Shown in pieces: positions 25,131-33,373 of a stretch of DNA of 46,855 nucleotides. Origin of the DNA: Actinomycetes bacterium (GTDB lineage: Bacteria; Actinomycetota; Actinomycetes; Propionibacteriales; Propionibacteriaceae); the NCBI GenBank assembly GCA_023436925.1, contig JAEZHJ010000099.1:1-46855 (forward strand), given 5' to 3'. Numbering within the stretch: position 1 is the first letter of the stretch; the number at the start of each line of letters is the position of its first letter. A program made the position numbers and the translations under genes. A model generated the notes under the pieces. It did no database searches and was not told the origin of the DNA. It saw only the letters and a program-made list of their open reading frames with translations.

Positions 25131-26015
25131 TTACGCCTGCTCGCGCAGCCCGGCGAACAGGTCGGACTCGGGCAGCGAGGTCGGCACCTGCGACCGGGCG
25201 AGCTGGAAGTCCTCGGTGGGCCAGCCGGCGCGCTCAACCTCGACCGGGACGGCGAACCAGAAGCGGTCGTCGGGGTCGATCTGGGTGGCGTGGGCGCGCA
25301 GTGCCGCGTTGCGCACCTCGAAGAAGTCGGCCGCCGGGATGAACGTGGTGGGCCGGCGGGCCTCCCGGTTCGCCGGCCAGTTCGCCAGCCGGGCGGCGTA
25401 GGGCCGGTCGAGTCCGGCGGCGGCCATCGCATCGTCCAGGGCGGTGAACCGGTCCCGGTGGAAGCCGAGCTGGTAGTACACCTTCGGCACCTGCCAGGGC
25501 TCGCCGTGCTCGGGCCACAGGCTCGCGTCGGCCGCGGCGTCGACCGCGGCCATCGAGACGGTGTGGGTCATCACGTGGTCGGGGTGGGGGTAGCCACCCT
25601 CCTCGTCGTAGGTGGTCAGGACGTGCGGACGGAACTCGCGGATCACCTTGACCAGCCGGCCGGCGGCCTCGTCCACCGGGGCCAGCGCGAAGGCCTCCGG
25701 GGAGGTCGGCCGCCAGTCGTCGCCCTCGGGGAAGCCCGAGTCGCGGTAGCCGAGCCAGACGTGCTCGATACCCAGGATCTCAGCCGCGGCCGCCATCTCC
25801 TCGCGGCGCAGCTGCGGCATCCGCTCCCGGTTCTCGTCGCTGTCCAGCCGCGGGTTGAGGATCGACCCCTCCTCGCCGCCGGTGCAGCTGACCACCATCA
25901 CCCGTGCGCCGCGGTCGACGTAGTACGCGGTCGTGGCCGCGCCCTTGGAGGACTCGTCATCGGGGTGGGCATGGACATGGAGCAGCCGGAGACCGGCATC
26001 TGGCTTGTCCGACAT
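25131..26015 (-). CDS. mca: Mycothiol S-conjugate amidase
   Basis: Zn-dependent amidase of the LmbE/PIG-L fold that cleaves mycothiol conjugates of electrophiles, releasing a mercapturic acid for export and GlcN-Ins for reuse. The 294 residues hold the metal motif HAHPDDESSKG, CTGGEEGSILNP, YRDSGFPEGDDW and HPDHVMTH. Residues such as the LGYRDSGFPEG segment and overall length favour Mca over MshB deacetylase, and so does the neighbouring DUF4307-greA pair. ATG 26015 follows GAGAAT by 7 nt. ATG 26030 would add MRMDA. Confidence 0.92.
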   Translation of the reverse strand: MSDKPDAGLRLLHVHAHPDDESSKGAATTAYYVDRGARVMVVSCTGGEEGSILNPRLDSDENRERMPQLRREEMAAAAEILGIEHVWLGYRDSGFPEGDDWRPTSPEAFALAPVDEAAGRLVKVIREFRPHVLTTYDEEGGYPHPDHVMTHTVSMAAVDAAADASLWPEHGEPWQVPKVYYQLGFHRDRFTALDDAMAAAGLDRPYAARLANWPANREARRPTTFIPAADFFEVRNAALRAHATQIDPDDRFWFAVPVEVERAGWPTEDFQLARSQVPTSLPESDLFAGLREQA

Positions 26016-26126
26016 GGCGTCCATTCTCATTCACAGCCCGGGTGCGACCAAGCCGTCCCAGCCGGCCACGGACGCGACCCGGCGTCCGGTTCGGCACGCG
26101 GGGCGCGCTTCGGCTTGAATGGGGGC

Positions 26127-26525
26127 ATGGAACCCGAGGTCGCCGACCGGCTCGCCCGCCGCTACCCGGCGAAGCGGCGGCTGCTCGACTGGCGCGTTCT
26201 GGCCGTGGTCTGCGGCCTGCTCGCGGCGGCGTGGATCGGCTGGGTGGCGATGGACGGCGCGACCCCGCCGGTCGCAGCCCGGGTCGACACCTTCGAGGTG
26301 GTCTCCGACACCGAGGTGAGGGTCACCCTCACCATCGAGCGGGAGGACCCGCAGCGGGCGGCGGGCTGCCTGCTCTTCGTCCAGGCGGTCAGCTACGAAC
26401 GGGTCGGGGAACTCCAGGTCACGCTCCCGCCCGACGGGCAGCGGGTGTCCCGCCAGGAGCTGTCGGTGCGCACCTTCAAACGGGGCACCAGCGCCGCCCT
26501 CGAAGGGTGTCGAGTCACCGGATGA
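26127..26525 (+). CDS. DUF4307 family membrane protein
   Basis: A 132-residue protein: basic cytoplasmic head (LARRYPAKRRLLDWR), one transmembrane helix (~24-43, VLAVVCGLLAAAWIGWVAM) and an outer beta-rich domain (VDTFEVVSDTEVRVTLTIER, GCLLFVQAVSYERVGELQV). The two Cys in the outer domain (in AAGCLLF and LEGCRVTG) may pair. The family regularly sits between mca and greA in actinomycetes; its function is not known. TTGAAT lies 6 nt before the ATG. It is divergent from mca. Confidence 0.85.
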   Translation: MEPEVADRLARRYPAKRRLLDWRVLAVVCGLLAAAWIGWVAMDGATPPVAARVDTFEVVSDTEVRVTLTIEREDPQRAAGCLLFVQAVSYERVGELQVTLPPDGQRVSRQELSVRTFKRGTSAALEGCRVTG

Positions 26526-26560
26526 GGCATCCGGGCACCGGATGGCGATAGGCTCGTTCG

Positions 26561-27070
26561 ATGGTTGACGAGCACCTCACGACGACCTGGCTGACCCAGG
26601 ACGCCTACGACAAGCTGGCCGCCGAGCTGGAGTACCTCAAGAGCGAGGGCCGCGCCACGGTCTCGGCGAAGATCGCCCGCGCGCGGGAGGAGGGTGACCT
26701 CTCCGAGAACGGCGGCTACCACGCCGCCCGCGAGGAGCAGGGCCAGCAGGAGGCCCGGATCCGCCAGCTCACCGCCATCCTTGAATCCGCCCACGTCGGC
26801 GAACCGCCGACCGCCGCGGGGACTGTTGTCCCCGGCACCCTGGTCACCATCTACTACGACGGCGACGAGGACGACGACGACACCTTCCTGCTCGGCTCCC
26901 GGGAGGTGATGGGGCTGGACGACTCGGTCGACATCGAGGTCTACTCCCCGCAGTCCCCGCTGGGGGCCGCAGTGCTCGGCGCCGCGCCGGGCGACAGCGT
27001 GAGCTACGCGGCGCCGAACGGCAAGACGATCGAGGTCACCGTCGTCTCCGTGGCGCCCTTCACCGGGTAG
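26561..27070 (+). CDS. greA: Transcription elongation factor GreA
   Basis: 169 residues. An N-terminal coiled-coil hairpin (LTQDAYDKLAAELEYLKSEGR...GDLSENGGYHAAREEQGQQEARIRQL) inserts into the RNA polymerase secondary channel, with the acidic tip D-x-S-E-N. A C-terminal FKBP-like domain follows (SPLGAAVLGAAPGDSVSYAAPNGKTIEV). It rescues backtracked polymerase by stimulating RNA cleavage. TAGGCT (26549-26554) lies 6 nt before the ATG. The stop is 12 nt upstream of the enoyl-CoA hydratase gene. Confidence 0.96.
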   Translation: MVDEHLTTTWLTQDAYDKLAAELEYLKSEGRATVSAKIARAREEGDLSENGGYHAAREEQGQQEARIRQLTAILESAHVGEPPTAAGTVVPGTLVTIYYDGDEDDDDTFLLGSREVMGLDDSVDIEVYSPQSPLGAAVLGAAPGDSVSYAAPNGKTIEVTVVSVAPFTG

Positions 27071-27082
27071 GGATCCCGCATC

Positions 27083-27856
27083 ATGAGCCTCGTCCGCTAC
27101 CAGTTCGCCGACCACGTCGCGACCCTGACGATCAGCCGCGAGGAGGCGCTCAATGCGCTGAACCGGGAGCTGCTGGCGGACCTGTCGGCAGCACTCGAGG
27201 CGGTGGTGGACGACGGCGCCCGGGCGGTGGTGGTCACCGGCGCCGGGCGGGCCTTCGTCGCCGGGGCCGATGTCGCCCGGATGGCGACCATGAGCCGGGC
27301 CGAGGCGCGGGAGTTCAGCCGGCTCGGCAGCGGTGTGCTGCGCCGGCTGGAAACCCTGCCGATGCCCTCGATCGCCGCGGTCAACGGCTACGCGCTGGGC
27401 GGCGGCTGTGAGCTCGCGCTCGCCTGTGACATCCGACTGGCCTCCGAACAGGCGGTCTTCGCCCAGCCCGAGGTCGGTCTCGGCATCCCGCCCGGCTTCG
27501 GCGGCACCCAGCGACTGGCCCGGGTGATCGGCCAGGGACTGGCCCGGGAGCTGCTCTACACCGGTCGGCGAATCGACGCCGCCCGCGCTCTCGAGCTCGG
27601 GCTGGTCAACTCCGTCCACCCCGCCGACACCCTGCTCGAGGCGGCCGCCGGCTTGGCCGCGGAGATCGCCCGGCAGGCGCCGCTGGCGGTCGCCGCCACC
27701 AAGACCGCGCTCAACCTCGGCCTGCACACCGGCCTGGACACCGCGCTCGCGATCGAGACCGCCGAGTTCGCGTCCTGCTTCGAGACCGAGGACCAGCGCG
27801 AGGCGATGACCGCGTTCGCCGACAAACGCAGACCGGCCCCGTTCCAGGGCCGATGA
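27083..27856 (+). CDS. Enoyl-CoA hydratase/isomerase family protein
   Basis: A 257-residue crotonase-fold enzyme adding water to trans-2-enoyl-CoA. The oxyanion-hole segments are AGRAFVAGADVARM and AVNGYALGGGCELALACD; the catalytic glutamates sit in GGGCELAL and FAQPEVGLGIPPGFGGTQRL. With the next gene it would interconvert crotonyl-CoA, 3-hydroxybutyryl-CoA and acetoacetyl-CoA. It starts 12 nt after greA and overlaps the next gene by 4 bp, so all three are likely cotranscribed. A weak GGGATCCC precedes the ATG. Confidence 0.92.
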   Translation: MSLVRYQFADHVATLTISREEALNALNRELLADLSAALEAVVDDGARAVVVTGAGRAFVAGADVARMATMSRAEAREFSRLGSGVLRRLETLPMPSIAAVNGYALGGGCELALACDIRLASEQAVFAQPEVGLGIPPGFGGTQRLARVIGQGLARELLYTGRRIDAARALELGLVNSVHPADTLLEAAAGLAAEIARQAPLAVAATKTALNLGLHTGLDTALAIETAEFASCFETEDQREAMTAFADKRRPAPFQGR

Positions 27857-28710
27857 CGGCACAGGGAGTCGAGATGCGGGTTGCCGTGGTGGGCGCCGGG
27901 ACGATGGGGGCCGGCATCGCGGAGGTGTTCGCCCGGGTGGCGGGCTTCGACGTCAAGCTCGCCGACGCCACGGCCGAGCTGGCCGCCCGGGGCGAGGCGC
28001 GGATCCACGCCGGACTGGCCCGTCAGGTCGGTAAGGGACGGCTGGACGAGCCGGAGGCGGCCGCGATCCGGGAACGGCTGGCCACCGCGACGGTGGACGA
28101 CCTGGCCGACCGCGACCTGGTGGTGGAGGCGGTCCCGGAGAACATGGCCGCCAAGAAGGCGGTGCTGGCCCGGCTGGACGAGGTCTGCGGGCCCGCCGCG
28201 CTGCTGGTCACCAACACCTCGTCGCTGTCGATCACCGAACTGGCCGGCGGCCTTCGCCACCCGTTGATCGGGATGCACTTCTTCAACCCGGCGCCGGTGA
28301 TGCAGCTGATCGAGGTGGTGCCGGGCGCGACCACGCCCCCGGAGCTGGTGACCAGGATCACCGACCTGGCGGTGCGGCTCGGCAAGACGCCGGTCGTGGC
28401 CAACGAGGCGCCAGGGTTCATCGTGAACCGGATCATGGTGCCGATGATCGGCGAGGCGATCGAGGTGCTCGCCGCCGGCACGGCCTCGGCGTCCGACATC
28501 GACACCGCGATGCGGCTGGGCGCCAACCACCCGATGGGCCCGCTCGCGCTGGCCGACCTGATCGGGCTGGACGTGGTGCTGGCGATCGCGGAGGTGCTGC
28601 AGGCCGAGACCGGAGACCCCCGCTATCGGCCGCACCCGCTGCTGCGCAAGTACGTCCGCGCCGGCTGGCTGGGCCGCAAGACCGGGCGCGGCTTCCACTC
28701 CTACGACTGA
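27853..28710 (+). CDS. 3-hydroxybutyryl-CoA dehydrogenase
   Basis: 285 residues. An N-terminal NAD-binding Rossmann fold (VAVVGAGTMGAGIAEVFARVAGF) is followed by TNTSSLSITELA and GMHFFNPAPVMQLIEVVPG with the catalytic histidine. The C-terminal dimerisation domain has GFIVNRIMVPMIGEAIEVL and GANHPMGPLALADLIGLD. It oxidises 3-hydroxyacyl-CoA in butanoate/beta-oxidation or phenylacetate-type routes. The ATG at 27853 overlaps the upstream stop (ATGA); ATG 27874, with GGGAG upstream, is an equally good start that removes 7 residues. Confidence 0.92.
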   Translation: MTAQGVEMRVAVVGAGTMGAGIAEVFARVAGFDVKLADATAELAARGEARIHAGLARQVGKGRLDEPEAAAIRERLATATVDDLADRDLVVEAVPENMAAKKAVLARLDEVCGPAALLVTNTSSLSITELAGGLRHPLIGMHFFNPAPVMQLIEVVPGATTPPELVTRITDLAVRLGKTPVVANEAPGFIVNRIMVPMIGEAIEVLAAGTASASDIDTAMRLGANHPMGPLALADLIGLDVVLAIAEVLQAETGDPRYRPHPLLRKYVRAGWLGRKTGRGFHSYD

Positions 28711-28717
28711 ACCGGGC

Positions 28718-29104
28718 TCAGCCTTCCAGCGATCCCAGCAGGACGGCCGCCTCCGCCGGTGACAGCGCGCCGCTGGACACCTCCGCGAGCACCTGGTCGC
28801 GGGTCAGGACCGGCGGGGCTTCGGCTTCTCCGGCCAGGCCCAGCTTCACCAGCAGTTCGGTGAACCGGGCCCGCGCGGTCGGGTAGGACACGCCCAGGTG
28901 CTTCTCGACCTCGCGCAGGTTGCCCCGGGAGGCCAGGAAGACCCGCAGCAACTCGGTCTCCCGCTCGTCGAGGCGACAGAAGTCGCAGGTGGCGAAGTCA
29001 CCGGCCAGTTCCGTGCCACAGCCGTGGCAGCCGAGCCGGGTGGTGACCAGCTCGCCGCCGCAGACCGGGCACTCCCCCGGCGGCCGGTAGCCGCCGGCGG
29101 TCAC
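28718..29104 (-). CDS. DUF2089 family protein: zinc ribbon, HTH and EA-hairpin tail
   Basis: 128 residues. Two zinc-binding CxxC pairs (CPVCGG and CHGC, ~13-32) plus CDFC (~46-49) are followed by a helix-turn-helix (LDERETELLRVFLASRGNLREVEKHLGVSYPTARARF). A final ~25 residues (QVLAEVSSGALSPAEAAVLLGSLEG) repeat the motif found at the N-terminus of its partner. It is probably DNA-binding. The GTG start overlaps the DUF4097 stop (GTGA), so it is the second gene of a two-gene operon. Confidence 0.85.
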   Translation of the reverse strand: MTAGGYRPPGECPVCGGELVTTRLGCHGCGTELAGDFATCDFCRLDERETELLRVFLASRGNLREVEKHLGVSYPTARARFTELLVKLGLAGEAEAPPVLTRDQVLAEVSSGALSPAEAAVLLGSLEG

Positions 29105-29988
29105 CGCAGGTCCGCCTTGATGTTCGCCCAGCCCATCACGACGCCGACGTCGAGCCGGGCCGAGCCGTTGCCGAGCACGAACTCGTCGAGGGTCTGGTTG
29201 CCGGGCCAGGTGATCTTGCCCAGTTGTGCCTCGCCGCGCACCGTCACGTTCGAGCGGTCGTCCAGGTCGATGGTGAGCTGGCCGGACTCGACCCGCACCC
29301 GGGAGCGGCCGGTCGCGATGGAGCCCTTGAGGGAGGCCGAGCCGGCCTGCACCAGGACGTCGTCCGCCTCGGCGACCCCGCTCAGTTCGGCGCTGCCGGC
29401 GGTCAGCCGCACCTTGCCCAGGTAGGGGATGTCGGAGCAGCTCAGCGAACCGGCGGTCACCTCGACGTCGACCAGGATGCTGGGGTTGATCCGCAGGTAG
29501 AGCTCCTTGCCGAGGCCGAGCGCACGCAGTTCATCGAGGTTGCGCGGCGGCCGCAGGATGCTGAACCCGTCCAGGCTGGGGCCGAGCTCGCCGTCACTGG
29601 TGACCTCCAGCACCGAGCCGTTGCGGCGCAGCACGTGCGGCCCCTCGGCCGAGGCGGTGGCCACCGAGCGGTCACCGACGATCCGGACCCGGCGACCCAC
29701 GGCGTGGACGGTGATCCGGTCCACCCCCTTGGAGCCCGCGGCACGGCGCTGGCTGGACGGGGTCTCGTCCTCGTCGGTCGGAGTGAACACCTCGCGGGCG
29801 TAGGGCGAGTACTGGCGGCGTCCGGCCTCGTTGGCCTCGCCCAGTTCCTCGTTGGTCGGTTCGGCAGGGGTGGGTTCACCGGCGGCGTCCTGCGCCTTCA
29901 GCGCGTCGATCCGGCGGGCCGCCTCGGCGGCGTCGATCCGTCCGGCTGCGAGATCAGCCAGAATCGGGCCCAAGTCAGGTGAAGTCAT
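29101..29988 (-). CDS. DUF4097-like beta-helix protein with N-terminal EA-hairpin
   Basis: 295 residues. The N-terminal helical hairpin (ILADLAAGRIDAAEAARRIDALK, ~8-30) is of the YvlB/LiaX type. A polar linker (~32-85) follows, then a repetitive beta-strand domain (ITVHAVGRRVRIVGD... VDVEVTAGSLSCSDIPYLGKVRLTAGSAELSGVAEADDVLVQAGSASLKG) typical of DUF4097/adhesin-like folds. There is no signal peptide. It probably works with the DUF2089 protein in envelope-stress sensing (inference from YvlB/LiaX). TAGCGT lies 6 nt before the ATG. Confidence 0.82.
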   Translation of the reverse strand: MTSPDLGPILADLAAGRIDAAEAARRIDALKAQDAAGEPTPAEPTNEELGEANEAGRRQYSPYAREVFTPTDEDETPSSQRRAAGSKGVDRITVHAVGRRVRIVGDRSVATASAEGPHVLRRNGSVLEVTSDGELGPSLDGFSILRPPRNLDELRALGLGKELYLRINPSILVDVEVTAGSLSCSDIPYLGKVRLTAGSAELSGVAEADDVLVQAGSASLKGSIATGRSRVRVESGQLTIDLDDRSNVTVRGEAQLGKITWPGNQTLDEFVLGNGSARLDVGVVMGWANIKADLR

Positions 29989-30008
29989 GGCTCAACGCTA
30001 CGACCGAT

Positions 30009-30023
30009 TTTCCAGAATGGAAA
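30009..30023. promoter_or_regulatory. 15-bp palindrome at -35 of the DUF4097-DUF2089 operon
   Basis: TTTCCA-GAA-TGGAAA is an exact 6-3-6 palindrome. On the reverse strand its TTTCCA half (complement of 30018-30023) lies 17 bp upstream of the -10 box TAGCGT (complement of 29995-30000), that is, at the -35 position. A repressor bound here would block the promoter. The DUF2089 HTH protein is a natural candidate for autoregulation (inference). Confidence 0.55.
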
Positions 30024-30077
30024 GGGCCGCTTGCTACTTTCATAGAACCCCAGGGTCGACTCAGGGTGGTTCCGGGT

Positions 30078-31178
30078 TCAGTGCCGGGAGGGCGGCAGGC
30101 CGGCGAAGCGATCCGGGTCGAGGCCCCGGATGAACGCCACCCCGAAGGCGAGCACCGGGATCACCAGCAGGGCGCCGACGATCCCGGCCAGCGTGGCACC
30201 GATCGCCAGCCCGACCAGCACGGCGAGCGGATGGAGCTGGACCGCCCGGCCCAGCAGGATCGGCTGCAGGAAGTGGCCCTCGGTCTGCACCACCAGCACG
30301 GTGATGCCCAGCATGATCACGGCCACCACCCAGCCGTGGGTCACCAGCGCCAGCAGGACGGCGATCGACCCGGACAGCACCGCGCCGAGCACCGGGATGA
30401 AGGACACGATGAACGTGAAGGCGAACAGCGCCCAGGCCATCGGGATCTGCAGGATCAGGGCACCGATCAGCAATCCGAGGGCGTCGACGAAGGCCACCAG
30501 GACCTGGGCGCGCATATAGGCGACCAGGGAGGTCCAGCCGTTACCGGAGGCGCGGGTCACCCGGCTGCGGTAGCGGTCAGGCACCAGCCGCAGCATCGAC
30601 TGCCAGATCCGCTCCCCCGAGGCGAGGAAGAAGAAGGTGGCGATCAGGGCGATCGCCGCACCAGCGAAGAAGTGGCCCACCCCGACCCCGGCACCCGCCA
30701 GCCAGGATGCGAGCTGGGCGCGCGAGTCGTTGATCCACGCGGTCAGCTGCTTGATGTAGCCGTCGATGTCGGCCTGCGAGATCTGCAGCGGACCCTCCGC
30801 CAGCCAGCCCAGCAGCGACTGCAGGCCGGCCACCGACTGGTCGACCAGTTGCGGCATCTCGCGAGCCACCTGGGCACCGATCGCGGTGAAGACGCCTCCG
30901 ATCACCAGTGCCATCACCAGCAGTGAGGCGAGCGCCGCCAGCGCTGGACGGAACCGCCACGCCCGCAGCCGCGCATTCACCCCGGCCAGCAGCGCGGTGA
31001 GCAACACGGCGACGGCCAGCGGGATCGACACCGCGGAGAAGTACTGCAGCAGGAACCACAGGCCCAGCAGCACCGCGGCGATCACGAGGCTGCGCCACGC
31101 CCATTCCGAGGCGGTCACCAGGCCGCGGGGGACCGCGCTCGCAGAGGGGGTGGGGCGGCGACGGGCGGGCACGGACAC
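30078..31178 (-). CDS. AI-2E family transporter (PerM-like)
   Basis: 366 residues, seven or eight transmembrane helices. It starts with a cytoplasmic basic head (PARRRPTPSASAVPRG), a pair of helices (SLVIAAVLLGLWFLLQYFSAVSIPLAVAVLLTALL), a third helix (LLVMALVIGGVFTAIGAQV) and a soluble segment (MPQLVDQSVAGLQSLLGWL). The C-terminal bundle carries the family pattern FIPVLGAVLSGSIAVLLAL. The family includes AI-2 exporters and Na+/H+ antiporters, so the substrate is open. GTG 31178 has AGGAG five nt upstream. GTG 31172 is an alternative. Confidence 0.9.
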   Translation of the reverse strand: MSVPARRRPTPSASAVPRGLVTASEWAWRSLVIAAVLLGLWFLLQYFSAVSIPLAVAVLLTALLAGVNARLRAWRFRPALAALASLLVMALVIGGVFTAIGAQVAREMPQLVDQSVAGLQSLLGWLAEGPLQISQADIDGYIKQLTAWINDSRAQLASWLAGAGVGVGHFFAGAAIALIATFFFLASGERIWQSMLRLVPDRYRSRVTRASGNGWTSLVAYMRAQVLVAFVDALGLLIGALILQIPMAWALFAFTFIVSFIPVLGAVLSGSIAVLLALVTHGWVVAVIMLGITVLVVQTEGHFLQPILLGRAVQLHPLAVLVGLAIGATLAGIVGALLVIPVLAFGVAFIRGLDPDRFAGLPPSRH

Positions 31179-31366
31179 GATGGCTCCTGGGCTGGGCGGC
31201 GGCGGGGGTGCCGGTCCGCCCAACGGTAGCCGTCGGGGTGGCATCGCGGCAGGTCGGCCCACCCACGCCCAGCGGCTCGGCGCCGGCCCAGCCTGATCGG
31301 TGCCCGGATCGGCCGTGCCTCCCCAGGCTCCGCACCGGCGTGCCGGACGGGCGTAGGCTGACCGCC

Positions 31367-32053
31367 GTGACCCAGCCCCGCCCGCTCGCCGAGTTGGTGG
31401 CCCCGGACTGGGCCGAGGCCCTCGCCCCGGTGGCGGACAAGGTCGCCGAGCTGGGGTCCTTCCTGCGCCGCGAGGTGGCCGAGGGGCGCGGGTACCTGCC
31501 CGCCGGTGAGAACGTGCTGCGGGCCTTCTCCCGTCCGCTCTCCCAGGTGCGGGTGCTGGTGGTCGGCCAGGACCCCTACCCCACCCCGGGCCACGCGGTC
31601 GGGCTGTCCTTCTCGGTGGCGCCACAGGTCCGCCCGCTGCCTCGCAGCCTGGTCAACATCTACGCCGAGTTGCAGGCCGACCTGGGCATCCCGCCGGCCG
31701 CCTCGGGTGACCTGACGCCTTGGTTCGAGCGGGGGGTCCTGCTGTTGAACCGGGTGCTGACCGTCCGTCCGGGACAGGCGGGCTCCCACCGCGGCAAGGG
31801 CTGGGAGCTGGTGACCGACTGCGCCATCGACGCCCTCGTGGCCCGTGGCGGCCCGCTGGTGGCCGTGCTGTGGGGCCGCGACGCCCAATCGCTCGCGCCC
31901 CGGCTCGGGGGCGTCCCGTGCGTCACCTCGGCGCACCCCTCCCCGCTGTCGGCCCACGCCGGGTTCTTCGGGTCGCGTCCGTTCAGCCGGGTGAACGCCG
32001 CCCTTCAGGCGCAGGGCGCAGCCGGCATCGACTGGCGGCTCGAGCCGGAATGA
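31367..32053 (+). CDS. ung: Uracil-DNA glycosylase, family 1
   Basis: Removes uracil from DNA in base excision repair. 228 residues with the water-activating GQDPYPTPGHAVGLSFSV, the uracil-binding VLLLNRVLTVRPGQAGSH, and the DNA-intercalating loop HPSPLSAHAGFFGSRPFSRVN. Length is typical. The open frame extends to 31208 but GTG 31367 is fixed by TAGGCT (31354-31359), 7 nt upstream. It is divergent from the AI-2E gene across a 188-bp gap in which I see no other gene. Confidence 0.96.
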   Translation: MTQPRPLAELVAPDWAEALAPVADKVAELGSFLRREVAEGRGYLPAGENVLRAFSRPLSQVRVLVVGQDPYPTPGHAVGLSFSVAPQVRPLPRSLVNIYAELQADLGIPPAASGDLTPWFERGVLLLNRVLTVRPGQAGSHRGKGWELVTDCAIDALVARGGPLVAVLWGRDAQSLAPRLGGVPCVTSAHPSPLSAHAGFFGSRPFSRVNAALQAQGAAGIDWRLEPE

Positions 32054-32081
32054 GGCGTTGTCGCACGGTGTTGTACGGGCC

Positions 32082-32699
32082 GTGAGCAGCTTCCAGACCG
32101 CCCCCGCCCTGCCCGGTCGCCAGACCCCGGTGATGACCGACCCCACCTGGCATGAGGTGTTCGGCCACAAGGTGGGCACCGTCCCGCCGGGATCGCAGGT
32201 CGCCTACTTCGCGATGGGCTGCTTCTGGGGTGCGGAGAAGCTCTTCTGGAACACCCCGGGAGTGACCTCGACCGCGGTCGGCTACGCCGGCGGCGCCACC
32301 CCCAACCCCACCTACCGCGAGGTCTGCTCGGGCTTCACCGGCCACGCCGAGACCGTGATGGTTGCCTTCGACCCGGCCAAGGCCTCCTATGCCGACCTGC
32401 TCGCCGTCTTCTTCGAGAACCATGACCCCACCCAGGGGATGCGCCAGGGCAATGACCACGGCACCCAGTACCGCTCGGCGATCTACACGACCGACCCGGA
32501 GCAGGCCGAGGCGGCTCGGGCAGCGGCGGAGGCCTTCCAGGTGAACCTGACCGCCGCGGGCTACGGGAGAATCACGACCGAGATCGAACCGGCGGGCAGT
32601 TTCTACCTCGCCGAGGACTACCACCAGCAGTACCTGGTGAAGAACCCCAACGGCTACTGCCCGGTGCACGCGACCGGGGTCACCTGCAATCCCGTCTGA
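32082..32699 (+). CDS. msrA: Peptide-methionine (S)-S-oxide reductase MsrA
   Basis: 205 residues. It reduces S-methionine sulfoxide in proteins. The catalytic cysteine lies in YFAMGCFWGAEKLFW, followed by VGYAGGATPNPTYREVCSG and HAETVMVAFDP, with FFENHDPTQGMRQGNDHGTQYRSA further on. The C-terminal YCPVHATGVTC supplies the resolving cysteines. GTG 32082 is preferred over the TTG at 32058, because family sequence begins shortly after it. It follows ung by 28 bp. Confidence 0.94.
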   Translation: MSSFQTAPALPGRQTPVMTDPTWHEVFGHKVGTVPPGSQVAYFAMGCFWGAEKLFWNTPGVTSTAVGYAGGATPNPTYREVCSGFTGHAETVMVAFDPAKASYADLLAVFFENHDPTQGMRQGNDHGTQYRSAIYTTDPEQAEAARAAAEAFQVNLTAAGYGRITTEIEPAGSFYLAEDYHQQYLVKNPNGYCPVHATGVTCNPV

Positions 32700-32709
32700 G
32701 TCCGCAGCC

Positions 32710-32739
32710 GGTCCTGGCCCGGGGAGCCGGGCCAGGACC
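32710..32739. terminator. Bidirectional hairpin between msrA and SRPBCC gene
   Basis: Perfect 13-bp stem: GGTCCTGGCCCGG (32710-32722), loop GGAG, CCGGGCCAGGACC (32727-32739). It sits between two convergent genes, 11 bp after the msrA stop and 8 bp after the stop of the opposite gene. There is no T-run, as is common in high-GC actinobacteria. Confidence 0.8.
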
Positions 32740-32747
32740 CCGCTTGC

Positions 32748-33182
32748 TCAGCGCCCGGCGGTCGCCAGCTCGGCGGCGTCGGCCAGCTTTTCCAGCGCGC
32801 GCTCCCAGCGGCGGGTCAGCGCCGCGGCGTCGAAGTAGGCCGGGATCTGCTCGTGGCGGATCTCCACCACGGTCTCGCTCTCGCCGGACGGCACGACGCG
32901 CACGTCGACCATCGTCTTGGGAGCCTCTTCGGCAGCATGCCAACTGAAGCGGATCTGCTCCAGCGGGTGGTAGGAGCGGATCACGCCGTACGTGCCGTCC
33001 TCGGCATGCCAACTGTCGCCCTTGTCACCGAGCTCGCCGCCCGGGCCCAACAGGGCTTCTGCGCCTTCGCGCGTTACCAGGAGTTTCCAGACACTCTTCG
33101 GGGGGTGGGACACCGACCGGCGCACAGTCACGGTGGTGTCCTCGGCGTTTGCGAGCGTCTCGCCTGCGTTCTGATCAGTCAT
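32748..33182 (-). CDS. SRPBCC (START/AHSA1-like) domain protein
   Basis: 144 residues with the helix-grip opening (TTVTVRRSVSHPPKSVWKLLVTREGAEALLG), the core RSYHPLEQIRFSWH and ETVVEIRHEQIPAYFDAAALTRRWERALEKL at the C-terminus, as in AHSA1-type proteins. The fold binds hydrophobic ligands or acts with chaperones; the role here is unknown. GAGG lies 7 nt before the ATG. Confidence 0.82.
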   Translation of the reverse strand: MTDQNAGETLANAEDTTVTVRRSVSHPPKSVWKLLVTREGAEALLGPGGELGDKGDSWHAEDGTYGVIRSYHPLEQIRFSWHAAEEAPKTMVDVRVVPSGESETVVEIRHEQIPAYFDAAALTRRWERALEKLADAAELATAGR

Positions 33183-33373
33183 GTGATACCTCGATCCGAC
33201 TGGAACGACCGGCCCCCGTTGGCCGGCCCGGTAATTGCAACCCTACCCGTCCTCGAGGACGCCGGAAGGGGGTCCGGGAGGATTCCACGACAGGCCTGGC
33301 AGGCAGGCGAATCGGGGCCGCCGGGCGTGTCGCTGCGGGGCTGGACCCCGGCTGCGCGCTAGAAAGGAAAGCA

